Assembly: GCA_903894975.1 (NCBI GenBank) | Contig: CAITSE010000305.1 | Coordinates: 1-33,767 of the forward strand | DNA: 33,767 bases | Direction of reading: 5' to 3' | Source of the DNA: an uncultured Lentisphaerota bacterium | Lineage (GTDB): Bacteria > Verrucomicrobiota > Lentisphaeria > Oligosphaerales > CAITYL01 | Shown here: positions 22,859 to 30,198 of the stretch, in pieces | Position numbering within the stretch: the stretch's first letter is position 1 | Layout of the letters: the number at the start of each line of letters is the position of its first letter | The notes under the pieces: generated by a model | What the model saw: the letters and a program-made list of their open reading frames with translations, nothing else | Database searches by the model: none | What the model was told of the DNA's origin: nothing | Translations under genes and position numbers: made by a program

Positions 22859-22927
22859 GTAGGGACAGGGAAGCCGTGCTCTGCGTCGGCCGGAACTTTG
22901 GTCGGTGAGGATTATTTACCTGTCCCT
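22859..22927 (+). repeat. GTAGGGACAGG element with inverted partner
   Basis: GTAGGGACAGGGAAGC (22859-22874) is identical to 21295-21310 in its core. AGGGACAGG (22861-22869) is matched by CCTGTCCCT (22919-22927), giving a 9-bp stem with a 49-base loop. Confidence 0.75.
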
Positions 22928-22981
22928 TGAGGGGATGAGGGGATTCTCCGTGACCGCCGCGACTCTGCGCGGGAAGGGAAT

Positions 22982-23005
22982 GGCAGACAGGAGTGTCTGC
23001 CCTAC
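22982..23005 (-). repeat. GTAG-footed perfect hairpin of a different sequence
   Basis: On the minus strand GTAG is followed at once by GGCAGACA, a CTCC loop and TGTCTGCC: an 8-bp perfect stem with the GTAG at its 5' foot, the arrangement of classical REP sequences. Confidence 0.85.
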
Positions 23006-23058
23006 GTTGGGGCACTGGCAGCATTGCCTATTTCACACAATAAATCGAGCCGTTTCCT

Positions 23059-23125
23059 GAACAGAAGGGAACAGAGGAAACGGAGGGTTCGCAGGCATCT
23101 CTGTTACCTCCGTTACCTCCTGTTC
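23059..23125. repeat. Imperfect inverted repeat of 9-10 bp units
   Basis: The left arm (23059-23087) is built of AACAGAAGG / AACAGAGGA / AACGGAGGG units. The right arm (23101-23125) is the approximate reverse complement with CTGTTACCT / CCGTTACCT units. Confidence 0.65.
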
Positions 23126-23315
23126 AAATTCCGGAACCACACGCCACAGCCCTTAAATTGCGGCGCCCGCGGGAACCATGCCGCCGGAACGGTGTCAAAG
23201 CGTGCGTTATTCTTGTTGAAAAACCTGGTTGCGGCGTCACGGTATCCGGTCATCTTTTTATCCGGAGGCTTCGCGCCTCCGCCTGACACCGCTTCGGCAC
23301 AGGAACCTGGCTCAT

Positions 23316-24215
23316 ATGGCCGGCGACTGGACGAAATATTTTGACGCCAAGACGATTACTCTGCTGACCAATATCGGCTACAAGCCGGCGGGTCTGGTGG
23401 AGGGCAATCTCGTCGGCGACCACCGCTCGCCATTCCACGGGTTCGCCGTGGAATTCGCCGGGCACCGCGGCTATGTCCCGGGCGACGATGTCAAGCACGT
23501 CGACTGGAAGGCGTACTACAAGACCGGCAAGTACCTGGTCAAGCAGTACGAGCAGGAAACCAACCTCATCGCCCACATCCTGGTGGACGTGAGCGAAAGC
23601 ATGCTCTTCCAGCACGAACACGGCAGCCGCATCGATTACGCCGCCTTCATGGCCACCGCCCTGAGCCAGGTCATCACCAGCCAGTCCGACCGCGTCGGGG
23701 TCTATCTCTTCGACAACGCCCTGCGCAACATCATCCGCCCTACCTCCGGCCATGAAATTGTGGGCAAGATTGCCGATAGCCTGGCAGACGTGCAGATCAA
23801 GGAGCCGTCAGCCATCGGCAAAATGCTGAACCTCGTCGCCGAACGGGTCCGCCGCCGGGCCGTGGTCTTTGTCATCAGCGACTTCTTCGCCGATGTGGAA
23901 GCCACTCTGCAAGGGGTGCGCCGGCTGATGGACGACAAGCACGAGGTCGTGCTCTTCCAGGTAGTCGACCCCCTGGAACTGCGCTTCGAACTGCCGGGGC
24001 GCGCCCGCCTGCTGGAATTGGAGGGGGTGGACAGCATGAACGTCGTCGGCGCCTCCGTGCGCGAGTCTTATGAAACGTTGTTCCATGCCTTTCTCGAAGA
24101 TTTGGAGAAGCGCGCCACGGCCCTGGGAGCGGATCTCCTGCTCTGCGACATGGGAAAGCCGTTCGGGTTCCACTTGGCCGAATACCTTTCCGGCCGAATT
24201 GTGAAAAGGAACTGA
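23316..24215 (+). CDS. DUF58 domain protein (Bat-cluster VWA-like)
   Basis: The 299-residue product carries the DUF58 signature RGYVPGDDVKHVDWKAYYKT (about 51-70) and a von Willebrand-like metal site DVSES (91-95) in the LVDVSESMLFQH strand. AVVFVISDFFADVE follows later. DUF58 proteins are normally encoded next to a MoxR AAA+ ATPase and are thought to act with it in metal insertion or assembly of envelope complexes. Here there is no moxR upstream. The ATG at 23316 (MAGDWTKYF) has AGGAA about 11 bases upstream. A GTG at 23229 opens the frame earlier, but its 29 extra residues look non-coding. It is the first gene of the right-hand operon, followed after 6 bases by the next. Confidence 0.85.
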   Translation: MAGDWTKYFDAKTITLLTNIGYKPAGLVEGNLVGDHRSPFHGFAVEFAGHRGYVPGDDVKHVDWKAYYKTGKYLVKQYEQETNLIAHILVDVSESMLFQHEHGSRIDYAAFMATALSQVITSQSDRVGVYLFDNALRNIIRPTSGHEIVGKIADSLADVQIKEPSAIGKMLNLVAERVRRRAVVFVISDFFADVEATLQGVRRLMDDKHEVVLFQVVDPLELRFELPGRARLLELEGVDSMNVVGASVRESYETLFHAFLEDLEKRATALGADLLLCDMGKPFGFHLAEYLSGRIVKRN

Positions 24216-24221
24216 GCGCGC

Positions 24222-26243
24222 GTGACCTTCATTCATCCCATCCTGCTGTCGGCGCTGGCCTTTCTGGCCGTCCCGATCCTTTTGCAGTTTTTGATTCACC
24301 GCAAGCGGGTGGTGATCCGCTGGGCCGCCTATGAGTGGATGAAGAAGGCGATCGTGATCCGGCGCAAACAGGTGCGGATCACCGAGATCCTGAAGCTGAT
24401 CAGCAAGTTGCTGCTGATCCTGTTCCTGGTGTTGTTTGCGGCGCGGTTGCTGACCCGCTCGGCCCTGCAGAGCCGGACGTTGGTGGTCATCGACACCACC
24501 CTGAGCATGTCCGCCACCCTCGAATCCGGCACCCGCCTGGACAAGGCCCGCGAGCTGGCCCTGGACTATGTGCGCAAGACCGACGCCCAGGTGGCCATCA
24601 GCACCTTTGACGGCCGCCTGAACCCGGTGGTTCGGATGAAGCGCGACCAGGCGGGCGTGGAAGCCTCCCTGCGCGGGATCGAAGTTGCGCCCCGGGCCGC
24701 CTCCGTGCGGGAATTTATCCAGGCGCTGACCGGTGACGCCGCGTTTAACGAGGCCGACACCATCCTCTTCATCAGCGATTTTCAGAAAGAGTCCTACCAG
24801 GACACCAAGGTCCAGATCGAGCTGGCCGAGCGGATTGGCAAGCTCAAGAACCTGGTGCTGCTGCCGGTGGATGTGCGCAGCGGCCTGGTGAACCTCGGCA
24901 TTGAGAGCATGGTTCAGCCGCCGGAAGGCTGCTGGCCGGGCCGGGCCAACCGCGTCGGCGTGGTGGTGCGCAACTATTCGAGCCAGCCGGTTTCGGGCGT
25001 GCCGGTGACGCTGTGGGCCGGCGAGGTCAAGACCGACCGCGCCGTGATCTCCCTGGATGCGCGTTCGGCCAACACGGTCTGGCTCAGCCTGCCGCCCGCC
25101 GTCGCCCGCGAGATCAAGCTCCGCGCCGAACTGCCGCCCGACACCTATGCCGCCGACAACAGTTGTTATGCCGTTCTCGACACCGGCGATGCGGTCAGCG
25201 TCCTGGCCGCCGTGGAAACCCGGTCGGAGGCGCTGTTCGAATCGGACCTGTTCCTGCGCAGCGCCCTCGGCGCCTTTCTCAAGGGCGAGTCACTGCAATA
25301 CAAGTCCGTTCGCCCCACCGCGCTGGCGGGCGAGTCGCTGGAAGGAGTGGACGTGGTGATGGCGGTGGGGGCGACCTTCAGCGCCCGCGACCGCAGCGCG
25401 GCCCGGTTGCTGGAGGCGGCAAGGGGCGGCCTTGGCGTGGTGGCGTTTGTCAACCCCGCCACTCCCGCGGCGCTGGCGGGGCTGGGCGTGCCGGAACTGA
25501 AAATTTCCGAAGGCGTGTCGGCCACGCCCGACGTGCAGCACCTTCGCGAGGGCTATTTGGATTTCATGATGGACGGCGGCGGCTTCAACCCCTCGCTCAT
25601 CCATTTTTACCGCTTCGGCCTGATCCCTTCTTCTTCCGCTGCCGACAGCCGACTGCGTCTGGGCGGCCTGCCCGAGTCCCTGGTGGTCAGCCGGGCCGCG
25701 GGCGAGGGGCGCCTGATCCTGGCCGGGTTTTTGCCGATGCCGGGGCAGACTGACTTTTTCTACAATCCCAATTTCGTGCCGTTCATGATGCGCCTTTTCA
25801 ATGAGGCGCTGGGGCGGCAGACCGTGCTGGCTTTGACCGGCGATGACCTCGACCGGATCCCGCTCCCCCGCGCCAATGCCGCCAACGGCGCCGTCTACAC
25901 CATGCGCAGCAGCGCCGGCGACCAGGCCCGGTTGGACATCCGGCGCAAGGACGCCGCGGTCACCGGTTCCATGCCGCCGCTGCGGGCCGGCGCCTGGTGC
26001 GTGGTTTACGAGGACAAGGAGCCCATCCAGAACTTCGGCTACAATCTCACCCGGCGCGATTCCCTCATCGAGCCCGCCCGCCAAGCGGATCTGGTAACGC
26101 TTAAAAACCTGGGCGTGGTCTTTGACGAAAAGCAGTCCCTGGCCGCCGGCAAGGCGCGCAAAGAACGCCGCTGGCTGCTGCTGCTGTTCCTGGTCGCGGC
26201 GGTTGGATTCGAATTTTACGCCCATATGATGCGGAAGCGTTGA
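24222..26243 (+). CDS. BatA-like membrane protein with VWA domain
   Basis: The 673-residue product starts MTFIHPILLSALAFLAVPIL, the BatA N-terminal membrane segment. A second transmembrane helix lies at about 58-76, and a VWA-like domain has DTTLS at 91-95 in place of canonical DxSxS. ILFISDFQKESYQ follows in the same domain. A long beta-rich outer region (about 210-640) ends in a last transmembrane helix (about 648-668). It starts with GTG at 24222, with AAAAGGA about 12 bases upstream, six bases after the DUF58 stop. Proteins of this type are membrane partners in MoxR/DUF58 systems. The metal site is altered but may still bind a cation. Confidence 0.85.
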   Translation: MTFIHPILLSALAFLAVPILLQFLIHRKRVVIRWAAYEWMKKAIVIRRKQVRITEILKLISKLLLILFLVLFAARLLTRSALQSRTLVVIDTTLSMSATLESGTRLDKARELALDYVRKTDAQVAISTFDGRLNPVVRMKRDQAGVEASLRGIEVAPRAASVREFIQALTGDAAFNEADTILFISDFQKESYQDTKVQIELAERIGKLKNLVLLPVDVRSGLVNLGIESMVQPPEGCWPGRANRVGVVVRNYSSQPVSGVPVTLWAGEVKTDRAVISLDARSANTVWLSLPPAVAREIKLRAELPPDTYAADNSCYAVLDTGDAVSVLAAVETRSEALFESDLFLRSALGAFLKGESLQYKSVRPTALAGESLEGVDVVMAVGATFSARDRSAARLLEAARGGLGVVAFVNPATPAALAGLGVPELKISEGVSATPDVQHLREGYLDFMMDGGGFNPSLIHFYRFGLIPSSSAADSRLRLGGLPESLVVSRAAGEGRLILAGFLPMPGQTDFFYNPNFVPFMMRLFNEALGRQTVLALTGDDLDRIPLPRANAANGAVYTMRSSAGDQARLDIRRKDAAVTGSMPPLRAGAWCVVYEDKEPIQNFGYNLTRRDSLIEPARQADLVTLKNLGVVFDEKQSLAAGKARKERRWLLLLFLVAAVGFEFYAHMMRKR

Positions 26244-26247
26244 CGGC

Positions 26248-28533
26248 ATGTTGCGAAACTGGCTCATAACTTGGTTCGGCGGCGGGCAGGCAAGAAACCT
26301 GGCGATCCACAACGTCGAAGTGTCCAGCTGGATCCCGCTGTGGCTCTTCCCGTTCCTGGTCGCCGGCTTTGCCGTGCTCTGCTGGTGGCGCTACCGCGAT
26401 CTGGCGGCCTCGCTCAAGGTTCCGACCCGCGTTCTTCTCATCACCCTCCGCACCCTGGCCTATCTGGCGCTGCTGGTCATGCTGGCCCTGCCGGTGCTCA
26501 AGATCGAAGGGGAGGGCGTTCTCCCCGGCGTCGTGCCGGTGGTCGTGGACGCCACCGAGAGCATGGGTATCCGCGACGGCGCCGGGGACACGGACCGCCT
26601 GGCCGAAGCCGTCAAGCTCGCCCGCGAACTAAAAAAGAACGCCCCGGCCACGGCTGACCTGAAGCTGGCCTTCTACCTCTACGGCGGCGGCCTGAAAGAG
26701 TTCGATCCCGACCAGGGCACGGTGACGCCCTCCGGCGATTTCACCTCCATCAACCAGATGCTGGAGAAAAGTCTGGAGCGGCAGCAGGAGGGCGGCTGCC
26801 CCGGCGTACTGCTCCTCACGGACGGCGCCCACAACACGGCTGAGGCCGCGGAACGCGCCGGCGACCTCCTGGCCCGGCGCGGCGTTCCGGTCTACGCCGT
26901 CGGCTTCGGCCAGGAAAAGGCCAAGGACATCGGCATCGCCGCCATCGTCGGCGAGGATGTGGTCTTCCTGGATGAAAAATCCCAGGCCTATGTCATCCTC
27001 AATGTCATGGGCTGCGCCGGCAAGATGGTTCATCTCCGGCTGACCCTGGGAGACCGCGAAGTCTACAGCATCGACAAGGTCCTGGAAAAGGACGGCGAGG
27101 TGAGTCTACCGGTGGATTACATCCCCAAGGAAAAGGGGCGTTTCCCGCTCAAGGCCGAAATCACGCCGCTGGACGGCGAGGTCACCCGCGAAAATAACGT
27201 CTTCATCAAGAACCTCCGGGTTATCGACGAAAAAATTCGCATCCTCCTGATTGCCGGCCAGCCCTCCTGGGAGTACCGCTACCTCGCCGGCGCTTTCGAG
27301 CGCGACAAGCGGGTGGACCTGAAAATCTTCCTGGATTCGGCTGACCGCCGCGCCCGGGGCGCCGGCAACGCCCGGCTCTTCATTCCCGCCCCTCCCGCCA
27401 AGCGCGACCTGCTCAACCAGAACTTCGACCTGGTCATCATGACCCGCATCCATCCCGTCCGCGATTTGCCCGAGGGTTTTCCCGCCGCCCTGGCGGAGTG
27501 GGTGGAAAACGACGGTGGCGGCCTGGTCGTGCTTTCCGATCCCGAGTTCATTCCCGTCACCATGCGCGGCACGCCCTATGAAAAACTTCTTCCCGTCGAG
27601 ATTGGTCCAACGCCGGCGCGCGGCTATAAGGAAGAACTGCTGGTGCCGCTCCTGACCCCCTATCCCCTGGACCTGACCGAGGACGGGCGCAGCAATCCCC
27701 TCGTCACCTTCTCCGGCGACCGCGAGGAAAACCGCAAAACCTGGACCGAGCTTTCGCCGCCGTACTGGTTCTACCGCCCCGGCAAGATCAAGGCCTCGGC
27801 CATCAGCCTGGTCACGGCCGGACGCCGCGGCGAGGCCGCCCGCACTCCGGTCATCCTCAACCACACCTACGGCAAGGGCCCGGTCATCTTCCTCGGCCTT
27901 GATTCCACCTGGCGCTGGCGCCGCGAATTCGGCGACCGCTATTTCCGCGATTTCTGGGGCAAGGTCGTGCAGTTCACCGGCCTGCCGCATCTGCTCAATG
28001 AAAGCTCCCGTTCCTCCCTCACCGTCGCCAGCGAAAATGTCGAAGCCGGGGAAGTGGTCGGCGTCCGTGCCCGCCTGTCCAACCCCGACCTCCGCCCCTA
28101 TGTCTCCCAGGATCCTGTGGAGTTGCAGGTGACCGAAAACGGCGTGAGCAAGATCCTGCCCCTGGCCCCCGCGCCCGACCGCCCCGGCTTCTATAAGGCC
28201 GACTACGTCCCCTCCGCCGCCGGTACCGTGGTCATGACGCTGCCCGACCGCTTCGGCGCCAAGCCCCTGGACCTGCGCGTTTCCGCCCGCCGCCGCGAGT
28301 TCCAGGCGCCCGGACTCAACCAGCCGCTGCTCGACAATCTCTGCGGCGCCACCCGCGGCCATTATTTCGAAGACCGGAACGTGGACAACATCTTCCGCAC
28401 CCTGCTGCTGAACCGGCCCAAAAGCCCGATCAATTTCGAATTTTCCCTGTGGGATTCGTTTGGCCTGCTGGCGCTGGCCCTGATCCTTTTCTCGCTGGAA
28501 TGGCTGGTGCGCAAACTGAACCATTTGGACTGA
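26248..28533 (+). CDS. Membrane protein with VWA and glutamine-amidotransferase-like domains
   Basis: The 761-residue product has two N-terminal transmembrane helices (about 29-48 and 62-85). A VWA domain with DATES at 101-105 and LLLTDGAHNTAEAAE follows. Then come a beta-rich segment and a class I glutamine-amidotransferase-like fold (about 325-560; RILLIAGQPSWEYRYLAGAF, and LAEWVENDGGGLVVLSDPE). A further beta domain and a C-terminal transmembrane helix (about 737-756) complete it. The amidotransferase-like part lacks an evident Cys nucleophile motif, so it is probably not a glutaminase. It starts four bases after the preceding stop. The domain order is typical of the third gene of such clusters in PVC bacteria. 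Function unknown; probably part of a membrane complex. Confidence 0.83.
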   Translation: MLRNWLITWFGGGQARNLAIHNVEVSSWIPLWLFPFLVAGFAVLCWWRYRDLAASLKVPTRVLLITLRTLAYLALLVMLALPVLKIEGEGVLPGVVPVVVDATESMGIRDGAGDTDRLAEAVKLARELKKNAPATADLKLAFYLYGGGLKEFDPDQGTVTPSGDFTSINQMLEKSLERQQEGGCPGVLLLTDGAHNTAEAAERAGDLLARRGVPVYAVGFGQEKAKDIGIAAIVGEDVVFLDEKSQAYVILNVMGCAGKMVHLRLTLGDREVYSIDKVLEKDGEVSLPVDYIPKEKGRFPLKAEITPLDGEVTRENNVFIKNLRVIDEKIRILLIAGQPSWEYRYLAGAFERDKRVDLKIFLDSADRRARGAGNARLFIPAPPAKRDLLNQNFDLVIMTRIHPVRDLPEGFPAALAEWVENDGGGLVVLSDPEFIPVTMRGTPYEKLLPVEIGPTPARGYKEELLVPLLTPYPLDLTEDGRSNPLVTFSGDREENRKTWTELSPPYWFYRPGKIKASAISLVTAGRRGEAARTPVILNHTYGKGPVIFLGLDSTWRWRREFGDRYFRDFWGKVVQFTGLPHLLNESSRSSLTVASENVEAGEVVGVRARLSNPDLRPYVSQDPVELQVTENGVSKILPLAPAPDRPGFYKADYVPSAAGTVVMTLPDRFGAKPLDLRVSARRREFQAPGLNQPLLDNLCGATRGHYFEDRNVDNIFRTLLLNRPKSPINFEFSLWDSFGLLALALILFSLEWLVRKLNHLD

Positions 28534-28539
28534 CCGGTC

Positions 28540-30198
28540 ATGCCTGAACCCTCCACCATCCTGAAGGAACGCCTCCTGGCCGCCCACCGCCGCAAGCGGT
28601 CACGGGAGCGCCTGGCCGTGCTCGCCCTGCTTGCCGCCGGCATTTTGCTGGGGTTCTTCGGCATCTTCCTCCTGGACTACCTGGTGCGCTTCCCGACCTG
28701 GGTGCGCATGCTGCTGGGCGCCGCGTTGCTGGCGCTCTTCGGTGGCGTACTGCCACGTTTCTTCCGCGGCCGCCTGTGGGGCGGCGCCAAGGACATTGTC
28801 GGCATCGCCCGCGAAGTGGAAGGCCGCGCCGCCGGCGCCGGCGGCTCCCGCGGCTTCCTTTCCGTCGTTGTCTCCGCCGTCGAATTTGCCGGTGATCCGG
28901 ACGCCCCGGGCTCGCCCCAGCTCAAGGACTGCGTGGTGCGGAATGCGCAGTCGGATGACTTCGACCCGCGCAAGCTGGTGCTCCACGACGTCCGCCTGGT
29001 CCGCACCGGCTGGCGGTTGCTGGCCGGCGCCGCCGCGGTCTATACGCTCTGGACCCTGATCGGCCCCGATTCCCTGGCCACCTTCTGGATGCGCATGCTG
29101 GGGATGCGGACCCATTATCAGACCCGGACTCACCTGGAGTCGGTCGAGGCGCCGAAGGCCGTTCCGCAGTTCCGCGATATTCTGGTGCGGGTGAAAGCCT
29201 CCGGGGTGTTGCCCGCCCAGGGCAAGCTCCGCGTCGCCTATGCCGGCGAGGCGTCCTTCTCTATTCCCCTCCAACCCGTGACCGGCACGCCGGGCCGCTT
29301 CGAGGCGGTGGTCAAGGAGGCGTCCAAGAATGTGGAACTGACGGTGCGTCTGGGGGATGCCGCTTCGGAACCCATCCAGGTCGAGGTCATCAAGCCGCCC
29401 TACGTCAAGGACGGGAAGCTGGAGGCGGCGCCGCCGGCCTACACGCGGCTGGCGGCGGTGCCGTACGATCTGGGCGACGTCGAGGTGCCGGAAGGCAGCC
29501 AGATCACCATCCGGGTCACTCCCGACCGCCCGGTCAAGGAATGCTGGCTGGAATGGAACGGCGAGAATATCCGCATGGAGCCGGTGGGCGAACGGTGGCA
29601 GGCGCGCGGGTTGACGGCCCTCAAGCCGGTGCGCTATTCCATCCGGCTCCTGGATGCCCGCGGGGTGGAAAATGCCGACCGCATCGCCCACCAACTGCTG
29701 ATCCTGCCCGACCTGCCGCCCGTGGTCACCCTGGGCCGCCCGGTTTCCGGCTCTAGCTACCCCCCCATCAGCGCGGTGCGGTGGATGGCCAAGGCCTCGG
29801 ATGATTATGGCATGGAACGCATCCAGCTGCACTATGCCGTCTGCCGTGAAAATGAAACCGGCCAGCGCCTGGTCCTGCGCGAAGGCGACGCCGTCACAGA
29901 GCCTGGCAATCAGGTCAAAGAAACCACCCTGTCCGGCACCCTGAAACTGGCCGATCTCAAGCTGGAAGCGGGGCAGACTCTGGTGCTCCAGGCCCGGGCC
30001 TTCGACCGGCAGCCGGAGCGGGTGAAAAAGAATGAAGCCGGGGTTTCCGCCGAAGTCATCCTGCGTATTGTGACGCCGGAGGAATACCGCAATTTGATCG
30101 ACGAAGAAATGGTTGGTCTGGGCAAGACGGTGGACGATCTCACGACAGGCATGAAAAAGCAGCAGGCAACCTTGCGCGGGGAGTCGGGGTCAAAGTGA
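28540..30198 (+). CDS. DUF4175-like membrane protein
   Basis: The 552-residue product has two adjacent N-terminal transmembrane helices (about 25-48 and 55-74) and a third at about 157-178. A long outer beta-sandwich region of immunoglobulin-like segments follows (YEVTVRL-type strands; KPPYVKDGKLEAAPPAYTRL, and LPPVVTLGRPVSGSSYPPIS with WMAKASDDYGMERIQLHYAV). This is the usual pattern of DUF4175-type proteins in these clusters. Family members often continue into a long helical C-terminal region. Here that part seems to be encoded separately by the next gene, whose GTG start overlaps this stop by four bases. It starts six bases after the previous gene. Confidence 0.7.
   Translation: MPEPSTILKERLLAAHRRKRSRERLAVLALLAAGILLGFFGIFLLDYLVRFPTWVRMLLGAALLALFGGVLPRFFRGRLWGGAKDIVGIAREVEGRAAGAGGSRGFLSVVVSAVEFAGDPDAPGSPQLKDCVVRNAQSDDFDPRKLVLHDVRLVRTGWRLLAGAAAVYTLWTLIGPDSLATFWMRMLGMRTHYQTRTHLESVEAPKAVPQFRDILVRVKASGVLPAQGKLRVAYAGEASFSIPLQPVTGTPGRFEAVVKEASKNVELTVRLGDAASEPIQVEVIKPPYVKDGKLEAAPPAYTRLAAVPYDLGDVEVPEGSQITIRVTPDRPVKECWLEWNGENIRMEPVGERWQARGLTALKPVRYSIRLLDARGVENADRIAHQLLILPDLPPVVTLGRPVSGSSYPPISAVRWMAKASDDYGMERIQLHYAVCRENETGQRLVLREGDAVTEPGNQVKETTLSGTLKLADLKLEAGQTLVLQARAFDRQPERVKKNEAGVSAEVILRIVTPEEYRNLIDEEMVGLGKTVDDLTTGMKKQQATLRGESGSK

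Larger units (their letters stand above)
22466..23315. other. Intergenic repeat region between RAYT and the DUF58 operon
   Basis: This 850-base stretch has no supported gene. It holds an AT-rich part (22490-22610), an inverted GTAGGGACA (22582-22590), two copies of GGGTGGGTACAG about 90 bases apart (near 22697 and 22785), and GTAGGGACAGGGAAGC at 22859-22874 with an inverted partner AGGGACAGG/CCTGTCCCT (22919-22927). A perfect GTAG hairpin (22982-23005) and an inverted 9-10 bp-unit element (23059-23125) follow. Any promoter of the large operon must lie in the last ~190 bases; none was recognised. Confidence 0.6.

Noticed and set aside
23229-23315. Earlier GTG start for the DUF58 gene
   Set aside because: The added 29 residues have no resemblance to DUF58 N-termini and the 23316 ATG has a plausible ribosome binding site.
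27106-28587. 493-residue minus-strand frame in the VWA/amidotransferase-like gene
   Set aside because: Antisense shadow of a well-supported gene with recognisable VWA motifs on the plus strand.
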